Assembly: GCF_004379255.2 (NCBI RefSeq)
Contig: NC_056033.1
Location: 41,008,719-41,072,718 of the forward strand
From: Salvia splendens
Taxonomy: Eukaryota; Streptophyta; Magnoliopsida; Lamiales; Lamiaceae
DNA: 64,000 bases
Direction: 5' to 3'
Part shown: positions 22,486-33,594 of the stretch, piece by piece
Layout: each line of letters begins with the position of its first letter
How positions within the stretch are numbered: the stretch's first letter is position 1
Made by a program: the position numbers and the translations under genes
The notes under the pieces: generated by a model
Seen by the model: only the letters and a program-made list of their open reading frames with translations
The model's database searches: none
What the model was told of the DNA's origin: nothing

Positions 22486-23085
22486 TAATCATAACCTAAA
22501 GGAGACAGTCTATTTTAAAAAAATTATCTAATAAAGGAGTATTTTATAAGTTTCATTTCTTCTCATCTCTTTTTTTTGCAATATAGTTGTAGGCTTGGCC
22601 CATGACAGGTTTTTACTAGGCAATATAGTTGTAGGCTTGGCCCATGACAGTTTCATTTTTTTAGGATTTTAATTGTGTGCTTTTATTTTTTTACGTTTAA
22701 GTTGTAATTTTTTTTAATGTTGTGTGTTTTTTTAATAAAGTGTGTTTGTTTTTTAAAGTGTGTTTATTTAAATTGAATTGGGTTGGAAATAAAAAAAAAT
22801 GAAATTGAATGAATAGTAATTTAAGGAACGGTTAAGGAACGGAGGGTTGCAGGTTCCGTTCCTTAGTTAAGGAATGGAGTAAAAAAGTACAGTGGGGCCC
22901 TCAAATAGTGGTTTAAGGAACGGTATAGGAACAGCGTTGTGGATGGCCTTATAATCATAACCTAAAGGAGACAGTCTATTTTAAAAAAATTATCTAATAA
23001 AGGAGTATTTTATAAGTTTCATTTCTTCTCATCTCTTTTTTTTGCAATATAGTTGTAGGCTTGGCCCATGACAGGTTTTACTAGG
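22198..23085. repeat. Tandem duplication of about 466 bp spanning the Harbinger 3' end
   Basis: The block starting AGGATTTTAATTGTGTGC at 22198 is repeated from 22663, and TTGTGGATGGCC recurs at 22471 and 22938. The copies differ by a 2-base indel in an A-run and a few substitutions (ACAACG versus ACAGCG). The phrase GCAATATAGTTGTAGGCTTG occurs three times (about 22579, 22619, 23044). The duplication includes flanking sequence beyond the element, so it happened after insertion, by unequal exchange or slippage. Confidence 0.88.
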
Positions 23086-24399
23086 CTGATTCCTTTCTTT
23101 AATTAAAGGTGGTTTGTGGGCCGACCGAATTTCGGCACATGATCGGCCTAATATTATGCTATCTCGTTTTAAAACTAGTGTTGTTAAACTCCTAAACCAA
23201 TTGGGCCAAAGGGAAATCGAAGGCGGCCCACACGAGACCGAAAATTTTACACAAAAAATAGAAGTGAATAAATGTTATAGAAAATTGAAAGTATTATACA
23301 ATCATACAATACGAGTCACGACAACGACCTAAAGCTAATTTGATATTTCACGTTAAGAAGTGAAAATAAAATAAAATTGAGTAACCTAAATCTAATAATG
23401 TGAAAATGAGTTTTTAGCTAATGTTGAAAGATACATAACGGAAAAGAATGTCTATGGACCTATTACCTTTTTTTTCTTTCCTATAGTGTGACCACATTTT
23501 AGAAATAATGCAATGAAAATTAGCAAAAAGAAGAAAATAAAACTAGCTAGGAATTATTGAGCTCATTATATAATAATTTTTAACATACCGAAAATTGATA
23601 CTACTATAGTACATTGTAAACGTACAAAGATTGTTATGAGGTGATAACTTCATTGAATAGTAAAATGTACCGATAAATTAAGATTTTTACGAATGATATT
23701 GTAAATTCATAATCATTAAAGGAAACTTTCGAAACTCTCACCACACACCCAGTCACCCACCCCCACCAACCACCAAACAAAAGTAAATAAATAGTTAAAA
23801 GTAGATTTTTATTAGTGAAGTTTCCAAAAATCAACAATAAGAAATATCTAATATTCCATCTTAAATAGGAGTATGAATACATTTTTCGTCTCTGCATATT
23901 GCACTAATATGTGATCTATATTTTTTAAAAATACCATCAAACGTCCATGAACGTTGATATAATATCGTTAGTACTTAGTAGGACTTTTCCATTTCTAAGA
24001 TTTTTTAAACAAAAATACCCCTGACTATATGAGTTATTTGTTTATAACCGTCAGTTTGATTACACTTGATTCATTCATTTTTATTGTATTTCTCAACAGA
24101 AGTCGTTAACGAATAATTGCCTATCATGGCTAAATGAATGAACAAAATTGACAATTCTCTCTCATGAAAAAAGCATAATAACCTTTCTAGCACGGAGAAT
24201 ATTTTAGTTTAAAAAAATGCAAAAGATCTATCCACGATAATAAATCAATGTTCACAAGTGATATTTTTAAAGAACAACCTCCTATTTAGAGAACTAAAAA
24301 TGTACGTACTCTCTTCTATTTTAAGTTTTTAACATCTCACACCTAACCCACCTCCTATTTTTCTTTAAATATAGCAAAATACAAACCACCTCAAATCAC
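23086..24399. other. Intergenic, no gene seen
   Basis: AT-rich sequence with no supported reading frame, RNA gene or complete repeat. The last part leads into the BXL-3 upstream region, with a TATA-type box (TATATAGATA, 24400-24409) in the context shared with BXL-1 and BXL-2. Confidence 0.55.
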
Positions 24400-25383
24400 T
24401 ATATAGATATTCATTTTTAATTATTTACTACTAAGCTATACAAAAATAATTAGTGGGAGAGATACTTAAACCCAACGGTCCCAACTAGTTCCATTTTGTC
24501 CCAATATAAAGATAGTGCCCCTACCATCACATGTTACTATATGGCCTCATTTCTCCTTCAATAATTTTCATCAAAACCATACAAAAATTTGGAAAAAAAA
24601 TGAGGCACATTATCCATATCTTAGCTCTTGTAATTTGTATCACCACTTTGTCTATCGATGCTACACACCAATCCAAATCCAAACTCCCGCCATTCTCATG
24701 CGGGAGTTCGTCCACTCCACCAACTAGACCATACCCGTTCTGTGACGCGGGCTTGCCGGTCAGGGAGCGGGCCCGCGACCTGATCTCGCGGCTAACGTTG
24801 GACGAAAAGATCTCGCAGCTCGTCAACAAGGCTGCGGCCATCCCACGCCTAGGCATCCCCTACTACCAGTGGTGGTCGGAGGCGCTGCATGGGGTGGCCG
24901 TCGCCACGGGGGTCGAGAACGGGGTCAAGTTCGACGGGGTCGTCGAGGCCGCCACCAGCTTCCCTCAGGTCATTCTCACGGCCTCCACATTCGATGCCCA
25001 TCTCTGGTATCGGATTGCAAAGGTTAGCTAGCTACATTCATTCAACATTTTTTTATTTTTAATTTTTTTTGAATGATGGTTAAATGAGATGTGGGATCTT
25101 GGAAATATTGAATTTTTAGATTAGTTTAAGCTCGGGATAAGGATTTTTCAAATCATGGTACAAATCGATGACGGTTTTTTTTTCTATGTTAGCAAGATGG
25201 GATTCTTGATTTTTGCAGAAGTTGTTTGTGAATATTTTAAGTGCAGAAATAGAGGATTGGATGGATTTAGATTCGTTTTTCTCATGTAATGCCAAATTAA
25301 TCAGCGGGGGCATTAATTTTTTGATTAAAGAATAGTCAAAGATTGGATTTTTGTGTCTACACTCTACACTACTGTTACCTTCC

Positions 25384-25460
25384 ATCACTCCCTGCTTTAA
25401 GACTTTAATTTAAAAATAAAAAAGTGCCTTAAGACTTTAATTTAAAAATAAAAAAGTGCC
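25384..25460. repeat. Two copies of a 33-bp unit
   Basis: TTAAGACTTTAATTTAAAAA plus AAAAAGTGCC occurs twice in a row (about 25397-25460) in BXL-3 intron 1, just before the Harbinger element. Confidence 0.8.
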
Positions 25461-25475
25461 TTTTGGTGCATGCTA

Positions 25476-26313
25476 GGCCTTTCACAACACTGTCACTATA
25501 CCGTCTTTTAAAACACTATTTGCGGGCCCCACTGTACTTTTTTACTCCATCCCTTAACTAAAGGACGAAACCTGCAATCATCCGTCCCTTAACCGTCCCT
25601 TAAGTTACTATCCATTCAATTTCATTTTTTCTATTTTTTTCATTAAAAATAAAATAACATTACAACATAAAATTCGTAAAAAATAAAAAAAAAAAACATA
25701 ATTAAAAATCCTAAAAAAATTAAAAATACATAATTTAATTCCCTCCACCAAAGTTTTCCCAAATGTGCTCCATGAGATCATCTTGGAGTTGGGCGTGGGC
25801 GGAAGAGTCACGTGTCCTTGACGCATTTGCTCATATGGATCCATGAGATCGATTAAATTTGGGGGAAGAATAAAAGAGAGATGATTTGAGATGAAAATTG
25901 GAGAGGAAATGGAGATGATTTGGGAAAAATAGATGTGTAGTTGTGTGTGAAATGAGGATGACTTAGCAGTATTTATAGAGTAAAAAAAAAATTGGAAACG
26001 GCTATAAAACGGTAACATTACCGTTTTCACAATTTAATTTTTTTATTTCGAATTTTTTTTAAAAAATGAATTATTGCGTCAGCTTGACGAATCCCACTCG
26101 CGGGCCGGTGAGTGGGCGTCACGCATCGCCTGGGAGCTCGCCACGTCGCCTCGGCGCGTGGCGAGACGTCACGCGATTGGTCACTGCGGGATGGGTTGCG
26201 GGATGTGCTGGGGACGGGCTGGTGACGGGACGAGACATTGCAACGCGTCCCGTCCCGGTTCCGTCACTGCGGAACGAAACACGGGCCACCCGCGTAACGC
26301 GTTGCGGGTGGCC
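25476..26313. mobile_element. PIF/Harbinger-type non-autonomous element 2, reverse orientation
   Basis: Begins GGCCTTTCACAACACTGT and ends CGCGTTGCGGGTGGCC. Its body matches the 21597-22482 element read in reverse (for example ACTGTACTTTTTTACTCCAT at 25531). The flanks are CTA (left) and TTA (right), an imperfect 3-bp duplication. On the minus strand near 25840 lies the same remnant start MDPYEQMRQ. It sits in intron 1 of BXL-3, lengthening that intron to about 1.9 kb. Confidence 0.8.
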
Positions 26314-29287
26314 TTAGTGTGTGTGTGTGTGTGTGTTACATTTTAAACTTAGCACTAATTTGTATAGGTTTTATGTAGAAGCGTCTAAATATAATGGTGT
26401 GGTAATAGGGTTAAAATGGGAAATATTTCGGTAATAGAAATAGAAATTGAAGGCCAAATCATACTCATAAAAAAGGAATGATTTTGTAATAAAAATGATT
26501 TTTAGTTCAAAGGAGGAGACGAGGAGTTATATGCGTGTGTTTTCAGTATTCTTCAAATCTACGTTAATAAAGTCTTGAATTTAAACAGATGCAACAGCCA
26601 TGAAAAGACTAGTTGAACATACTGACGCAACAGATTCGGAGCTGAAAAAAAAGAAATATTAATAAGATTAAATGAAAAATGCAATCTTGGTCCAGAAATT
26701 TAAGGCCAAATAAAAGTTGTAACAATGCTGATGATGATCTATTTTGAGCTAAAAAATAACACATTTGATTCTCAATTGAAATGTGGTATGTGTTTGTGTT
26801 TGCAGCAGTTTTAGTTCTATCCTAGTATTAAGGTTTTAATGTAAAAATTTTGCTAGTTTGATCAAGAAAACAGAGAAACATTTACAAACAAATGGTGTTG
26901 ATAATTGAGTTAATGTTAGTGATAACAAATATGAAGGTAATCGGAAGAGAGGCAAGAGCCATGTACAACGAGGGGCAGGCAATTGGCCTAACGTTCTGGG
27001 CGCCAAACATCAACATCTTCAGGGATCCGCGGTGGGGGAGGGGGCAGGAGACCCCGGGGAGGACCCCTTGCTCACGGCCAAGTATGCCACGTCGTTTGTC
27101 AGAGGCCTCCAAGGCGACTCCTTTGAGGGCAGAACTCTCAAAGACGGCCACCTCCAAGTCTCCGCGTGTTGCAAGCACTTCACTGCCTATGATCTCGACC
27201 GATGGGAAGGATATGATCGATTCACCTTCAATGCTCAAGTAATAGCACTATCTAATCTTGTTTGATCATGTCATGTTCTTGATGTGTTTTGTGGTATTTA
27301 TAGGAAGTTTGGGTTGTTTTAGGTGACGAAACAGGATTTGGCAGATACGTACCAGCCCCCGTTCAAGGGATGCATCGAGGAGGGGAAGGCGAGTGGGATA
27401 TAATCTTGTGAACGGGGTCCCTAACTGCGCGGATTATAATCTGCTCACCAAGACTGCCCGCGGAGAGTGGGGATTTGAAGGGTTGGTTGTGTGTTTTTGT
27501 TTTTGTTTTGGTGTGTTTTTTAATCGGCTAACGTTGTTTGGGGGTTCCGATTTTTAGGTACATAACCTCGGATTGTGATGCGGTTTCGCTTCTCTTTCAT
27601 CAGCAACATTATGCAAAATCGGATGAAGAGGCTGTTGCTGATGTGCTCAAAGCTGGTTTGTGATGTGTGTGTGTGTGTGTGTTTTGATCACTTGAAAAAT
27701 GTATACTTAATGTGATGTGTGTGTGTTTGGATGTAGGAATGGATGTGAACTGTGGTTCATACTTGGGGAATTACACAAAATCTGCTGTTTTGAAGGGGAC
27801 AGTGTCTGTATCTGATATAGACAGGGCTCTTGAGAATCTTTTCTCTGTGAGGATGAGGTTAGGTCTCTTCAACGGCCCCCCAAGCGGGACCTATGCTAAA
27901 CTCGGGCGTGCAGATGTCTGCTCGCCCGAGCACCAGGAGCTGGCACTTGAGGTAGCCAGGCAGGGGATAGTCCTTCTGAAGAATGAGGGAAACCTGTTGC
28001 CGCTACCCAAGGCCGAGAAGGGGTCTCTTGCAGTGATAGGCCCGAATGCGAATGTTTCCAAGGTACTTCTTGGGAACTACCATGGGCCGCCTTGCATGAC
28101 CATCACTCCACTACAAGGACTAATGAGTTATGTTGAGGATGTCAAGTTTGAACAAGGGTGTGACACCGTCAATTGTAGCTCTGTCGATGTGAAGAGGGCG
28201 GTCGAGCTTGCAAAATCAGCGGATCATGTGGTTTTGGTGATGGGACTTAACCAAGAACGCGAGAAGGAGGATCTTGATCGCGATGATTTGGTGCTTCCAG
28301 CGAAGCAGCAGAGCTTGATCATGAGCGTTGCCAAGGTGGCCAAGAAGCCTGTTGTGTTGGTGTTGTTATGTGGAGGGCCAGTCGATGTTTCGTTTGCGAA
28401 AAATGAGCCGAAAATAGGAAGCATTTTGTGGGCAGGCTATCCTGGCCAGTCTGGAGGGAGAGCAATTGCAGAGATCATATTTGGTGACTATAATCCAGGT
28501 AACAAAAGTGAAAAATTGGAAGTGTCAAATGTTGAGATATTCATGTGTGAGTTATCTCAGTTAATTTATATTTCTTGTTTTAGGAGGAAGGTTGACTATG
28601 ACTTGGTATCCACAAGATTTCATCAAGATACCGATGACTGATATGAGAATGAGGGCCGACCCGTCGTCTCACTACCCGGGGCGCACCTACAGATTCTATA
28701 ATGGCGAAAAGGTGTTTGAATTCGGGTACGGGCTGAGCTACACCACATATTCTTACAAGATCGTGTCCGTGAGCCAAAGTAAGTTAGATCTCAAGACATC
28801 ATCATCATCCGCTTCCGACCTAGGGTATGTCGCGGTCCAGGATTTGGGATCGGGGTCGTGCGACAAGGCTAGGGTTTCTGTTATTGTTAGTGTAAGAACG
28901 AAGGGGAGATGGCGGGTAAGCACCCAGTCCTTTTGTTTCTGAGTCGTGGTCAACGTGGCAGTGGTGGTCCGATGAAACAATTGGTCGGGTTTCAAACGGT
29001 TAAGACCGATGCTAAAGAGAAGGTGAGTGTCGAGTTTTCGGTGAGTCCATGTGAGCATTTTAGTAGGGCCAATGAAGATGGGGAGATGGTGATTGAATCG
29101 GGAGATGGAAGTTTAGTTGTAGGATTTGAGGAACATCCCATTAACATAAGTATTTGACAAATTAAAGCATTGTCAACTGTGTTCAAGAGTTTTATGCAGC
29201 TTGATGATGCGTACTATTGGAATAAAATGTAATGTGGATGTAATTGGAATTGTGTGAAATGCATTTTGAAAATTTTCTCCTGCCAAA

Positions 29288-30634
29288 ATCTCTCTCGGCA
29301 TCCCCTACTACGAGTGGTGGTCGGAGGCGCTGCATGGCGTCGCCATGGCCGCCGGAGTCGAGAACGGCTTCTCGTTCAATGGGACGATCCGGGCAGCCAC
29401 CAGTTTCCCTCAAGTCATACTCACTTCGGCTACCTTTGATCCTCAACTTTGGTACAAAATAGCCAAGGTTGGTACTAATTTTTTTTTTAATGTAAGGTTT
29501 GATTAATTAACATTATTTTTTATGTTTGATTCATTATACTGTATGTAAAGACAATGATCATGTGATGTGGAATCTTTTCTCTGAATATTTTGTGTCGTGA
29601 TAAGGTTATTATTTAGCTTATTTCAACATGATATTTATTGTACTTTAATAAAGGTATTTGTTTGTATTTATTATATTGTCCAAAACCAGGTGATTGATTA
29701 GTCACTATCTGCATATTATATATAATACCTTATTCAAAGGTCTTAAACATGATTGAAAAAGCAATTACTCTATTTTTAGTAATCTACAGAACAAACTAAA
29801 ATCATGCATTTCATGTTCTTGCAGACTTGATTTGTAGTATTAGTGTTGAATTCCGGTCCGTCTTACGAAATAGTACTATAAAATTGGAATATCAAATCAT
29901 GAAGTTACTTTTCATATACGAAATGTAGTCTTTTTTATGATGTTCGAATCGACATTTTTTTCTATTAAAATAAGACAAAAAATGAAAATAAAAGAAAATT
30001 TGTTTTAATCAAATACATCATTTTGATATCATTTAAAGACACATTTTATATATATATATATATGACAATTGAGAAAATTTGAAAATTCATGATTTAATAT
30101 TTTAAGATAGACCAGAACTTAACCAAATTTCAATAATAACTCTATATTTTATTATGCAATTTGAAGGCAACCGGAGAAGAGGACAGAGCAATATACAATG
30201 CAGGGGAGGCCACAGGCATGACAATGTGGTCACCAAACATCAACATCTTTCGGGACCCGCGGTGGGGCCGCGGCCAGGAGACCCCAGGAGAGGACCCCTT
30301 GGTGGCGAGCAGGTACGCTGTGGCGTTTGTACGAGGCCTCCAAGGTGACGCCTTTGAAGGCGGCCGTCTCTCAAATGACGGTCGTCTCCTACTCTCTGCA
30401 TGCTGCAAGCATCTCATTGGAAGGGAAATCACCGTTTCACCTTCAATGCTCAAGTAATTAACTCTCTTTCACTACTTTTTAATTTAGATTCAAATTTGTT
30501 TTCAACTTATAAATATATTTTTTTTGGTTTATGAAGGTTACAAAGCAAGATATGGCAGATACATTCCAGCCACCTTTCAAGAGCTGCATCCAAGAGGGAA
30601 AATCCAGTAGGATAATGTGTGCTTGCAACCTCGT
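29288..30634 (+). pseudogene. BXL-4 pseudogene, 5' part (truncated exon 1, exons 2 and 3a)
   Basis: Homology begins abruptly at about 29288 with [15 protein letters not shown]. The promoter, signal peptide and first 80 or so residues are absent. Exon 1 remnant ends at 29467; exon 2 is 30167-30453 ([18 protein letters not shown]) with a deletion of about 19 bases after CCKH that shifts the frame; exon 3 starts at 30537 ([14 protein letters not shown]) and is cut at 30634 in CNLV by E2. The gene continues at 41770. It starts only about 60 bp after the BXL-3 poly(A) signal, so the truncation may mark a duplication breakpoint. It is diverged from BXL-1 to BXL-3. Confidence 0.88.
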
Positions 30635-31376
30635 TGATGGGGTGCGTACTAAACAAGCCCAACAGCAATGACGGCCCATCAGCCCAAAGCCCAAGGAAGA
30701 GTATGAGTTCGGCATTACCAAAGAGTTCGGCCTCAGCCTACAGCTCGGTAAAAGCCAACCTATCAAGCTCTGCTCTCAGGTCGGCATCAAGCTCTACTCT
30801 CAGATCGGCAACCAAAGCAGGAGTATGAGTTCGGCATTACCAAAGAGTTCGGCCTCAGCCTACAGCTCGGTAAAAGCCAACCAATCAAGCTCTGCTCTCA
30901 GGTCGGCATCAAGCTCTACTCTCAGATCGGCAACCAAAGCAGTTCGGTCTCAGTATTCGACCGAACAAGGAGTTAGTGGACCCATACAGGATGTCCAACA
31001 CACCCACTACCACGTGGTGTCAACTCAGGCCACGATCGTAGGCCATGACCTACGCTACATCCACGATCTTAGGCCATGACCTACACGACATCCGCGACTT
31101 AGGGTGGTGATGCAAGCCATGATCTGAGTTCATTATATAAATAGAACTTAGATCTGATAGAAGAGGTTAGAAGCTCTCTAGAGATAAAACACCATATAGC
31201 AAATAGCAAGTTTGTATTTGTAAGCTGTAGAAAACAGATCAAGCAATACAATCTTGCCCTCCCTTTTTCCCGTGGACGTAGATTTACTTCAGTAAATCGA
31301 ACCACGTAAATTCTTTGTGTCTGTATTTTCATTCTCTACCAGCATTTGCTAACATCAAAAATTCGCGGATCCATCA
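30635..31376 (+). repeat. E2 5' LTR
   Basis: 742 bp, starting TGATGGGGTGCG and ending GATCCATCA. TATA box TATATAAATAG at about 31134. It has an internal tandem duplication of 122 bp (units from 30699 and 30821, each starting GAGTATGAGTTCGG), absent from the E1 LTR. The rest resembles the E1 LTR closely. Confidence 0.94.
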
Positions 31377-31377
31377 C

Positions 31378-31395
31378 TGGCGCCGTCTGTGGGAA
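31378..31395 (+). other. E2 primer binding site
   Basis: TGGCGCCGTCTGTGGGAA follows the 5' LTR after one base. The TGGCGCC core pairs with a GGCGCCA tRNA end. It differs from the E1 site by one base. Confidence 0.78.
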
Positions 31396-31452
31396 ACGAA
31401 GAACAAAATTTGTGATAAAGCGAATTTTTGATCCATTTTTTCCACCCAAAAA

Positions 31453-33567
31453 ATGCATACCAGATCGCAGAATACCCGCATTCCTGCCCGTGAGAACCCG
31501 GAGGAAGCCAATCCATCCCATAGGTCTGGAAAACAGCCTAGGGATAAATCCACCACCAGTTCTCATGGCGAAGGAACAGGCCGCTCCAAAAATCGTCCCA
31601 CTGAGTCTTCCCAGCAGCCTGATCTGAATGAGGCTGTCAAGCTGTTCTTGGCTGAGAAGCAGGATGAGTTCTTAGCCTTCCTGCAAAAGAGCCAAGAGCC
31701 GAAGACGAAAACGGAGGATTCTCCTTCCTCATCCAGACATGAAAGTCACTACCGCAGTAGTGCCGTGTCTTCCAGGAAGAAGAATCCTCAACCCCGACAT
31801 ATTCCTGATCTTCCTCGGTACCGGAATCACAGGAGAACTCAATCTCCTCCATACCGACGAGATATCGGATTCGCCGTGTACGGAGCACTGAAGACTCCGT
31901 TCTCGGACGACATCACCCGAACTCCCCTACCACAGAACTACCGAACTCCGTCGATGACTTACGACGGGCTCGTGGACCCTCACGATTTCCTGGGGCGCTA
32001 TCAATATAACATGGCGAACCAGGGTCTCAACGAGGTCCACATGTGCAAGCTATTTCCCGAGCTTCTCATCGGGAACGCGAGAAGGTGGTTCGATAGCCTC
32101 CCCCAGGGCAGCATCAGATCTTACCGAGATCTAATGGATGCCTTCCACAGGAGGTTCTTTCAGAAAGCGGAAGCCCGAATCACTTCGGCTCAGCTGCTTT
32201 CCATTCGTCAAGGTCGCGACGAAAAAATCAGCGACTTTATGACAAGATTCCACAAGGAATGCCTGCAAGTAGACGATCTCAACGATCTGCTTGTCATCTC
32301 GGCATTCCAAAATGGAATCCTGCCCGGAGCTCTCTACAGGAAGCTCGTTGAGTGCGGTCCGCAGACAGCTCAGGAAATGTGGGACATTGCGGACCAGTAC
32401 TCCCGGGCCGATGAGGCAGACCGTCGCAAACGGTCGTTAGACAGCTCATCGTCCCGAGGAGACAGGAGGAAGCCCGATCATAGCGATCAGGGACATCCTC
32501 GCCGGACTCCTTTTGGCGATCAGGGACATCCTCGCCGAACTCCCTTTGAAAGGATTCAAAGGACTCCGGTGCAAGACAGATTGGGACCCCGTCTCAATCC
32601 CGAGAAGCCGCCCGCTCAGTTCGTACCGCTGAACAAGCCGAGAGCGGAAATTTTCGAACTGCACTCTGACCTGTTCGAAAAGCCAAAGCGGATGACGAAA
32701 TCAGCCGCGCGCCGACCCCAGGATAACTACTGCTCCTACCATCAAGACCACGGTCACGATACCGAGGAGTGCAGAAACTTGGCTGCAGGTATCGATGTTC
32801 TTGTGAGGGCAGGGACATTGAAAAAATACCAAAGCAAGCAGTCAAAGAAGAATAAGAAGCAGAGAGGGGCGAACTGCGCTCCTCAGGATCCGAAAAGGCA
32901 GCCGGATCCCGAAGACGATGACGAGCCGCAATATGATGGAGTAATCCTGACTATTGACGCTCTCCCTGCCGGGAAGACCAAGTCGTCCCTGAAGTCAGAG
33001 CGCAGGGGCTCCAATCGAGAGGAGCCAACGCATAAAAGGCTGAAGCAGGACGAAGTGATTACGTTCTCGGATGCTGATCCCGTCCCGGCCATCTCTCCTC
33101 ACCAAGACGCCATTGTCATCCAAGCCGGAGTGGCAAACAAACTGATCCACAGGGTGTTTGTGGATACAGGAGCGTCAGTCAGCATTCTTTTTAAAGAGTG
33201 CTTCGACAAACTAGAAGTGGACCCAGCTCGGCTCAGCCCGGCTCCGCTTCCCCTGAAGAGCTTCGCCCAGGAGGACACCCGCCCTGAAGGTATTATCAGC
33301 CTTCCGATCACGGTGGGGAAAGCGCCTACTAGCTCCAGTACGATGATTGAGTTTTTCGTGGTGAAAGCTCGGTCCCCGTACAACGTCATCCTGGGAAGAG
33401 ACTGGCTCAACACAGTTCGGGCCATTTGCTCCACTTATCACCTCACCATCAAGATCCCTACTAAAGGAGGGATAGCGGTCATCCGAGGTGACCAAAAGAG
33501 AGCAAAGGAATGTCTGCAAATTGCGCTTAGAAGTGCCGAGCAGTCAGATCGGCACCACCAAGCATAG
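31453..33567 (+). CDS. E2 Gag-protease polyprotein
   Basis: 704 aa from ATG 31453 to UAG 33565-33567. The N-terminal region is charged and Ser/Arg-rich. The capsid-type Gag domain is at about residues 165-300 (DPHDFLGRYQYNMANQGL, WFDSLPQGS, FQNGILPGALYRKLVECGP). A GDQGHPRRTPF repeat near residue 350 is duplicated compared with E1. A CysXXHis...HGHDTEEC knuckle for nucleic-acid binding lies near residue 435, and the aspartic protease (VDTGASVSILF, then ILGRDWL) lies at about 570-660. It assembles the virus-like particle and processes the polyprotein. The protease is in this frame rather than in pol, which makes the downstream stop the control point for Pol output. Confidence 0.93.
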   Translation: MHTRSQNTRIPARENPEEANPSHRSGKQPRDKSTTSSHGEGTGRSKNRPTESSQQPDLNEAVKLFLAEKQDEFLAFLQKSQEPKTKTEDSPSSSRHESHYRSSAVSSRKKNPQPRHIPDLPRYRNHRRTQSPPYRRDIGFAVYGALKTPFSDDITRTPLPQNYRTPSMTYDGLVDPHDFLGRYQYNMANQGLNEVHMCKLFPELLIGNARRWFDSLPQGSIRSYRDLMDAFHRRFFQKAEARITSAQLLSIRQGRDEKISDFMTRFHKECLQVDDLNDLLVISAFQNGILPGALYRKLVECGPQTAQEMWDIADQYSRADEADRRKRSLDSSSSRGDRRKPDHSDQGHPRRTPFGDQGHPRRTPFERIQRTPVQDRLGPRLNPEKPPAQFVPLNKPRAEIFELHSDLFEKPKRMTKSAARRPQDNYCSYHQDHGHDTEECRNLAAGIDVLVRAGTLKKYQSKQSKKNKKQRGANCAPQDPKRQPDPEDDDEPQYDGVILTIDALPAGKTKSSLKSERRGSNREEPTHKRLKQDEVITFSDADPVPAISPHQDAIVIQAGVANKLIHRVFVDTGASVSILFKECFDKLEVDPARLSPAPLPLKSFAQEDTRPEGIISLPITVGKAPTSSSTMIEFFVVKARSPYNVILGRDWLNTVRAICSTYHLTIKIPTKGGIAVIRGDQKRAKECLQIALRSAEQSDRHHQA

Positions 33568-33573
33568 CAATCA
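33565..33573 (+). promoter_or_regulatory. UAG CAA UCA gag/pol junction in E2 (predicted readthrough stop)
   Basis: The stop at 33565-33567 is followed by CAATCA. The next frame is in the same phase: nine further sense codons lead from 33568 to the pol ATG at 33595, with no other stop. This matches the UAG CAR YYA context established for tobamovirus replicase readthrough. Readthrough would yield a Gag-Pro-Pol fusion without a frameshift. Initiation at the ATG at 33595 is the alternative. Confidence 0.62.
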
Positions 33574-33594
33574 CAGCAGCCGGAGTCAGAGGCG

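Larger units (their letters stand above)
24600..29157 (+). pseudogene. BXL-3: GH3 beta-xylosidase, three disabling deletions
   Basis: Exons by comparison: 24600-25022, 26937-27238, 27323-27481, 27558-27655, 27737-28498, 28584-29157. The signal peptide, GH3 domains and splice sites are all still recognisable. Lesions relative to BXL-1/2 are one base lost in exon 2 at GAGACCCCGGGGAGG (about 27050-27060), eleven bases lost in exon 3 (about 27400, removing LMCA), and one base lost in exon 6 (about 28896). After the first loss the reading frame meets TGA at the second codon of exon 3. Translation would end near residue 240, before the catalytic nucleophile. AATAAA at 29221. Intron 1 holds a Harbinger element. 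Splice sites and frame elsewhere are well kept, so decay is recent. Confidence 0.88.
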
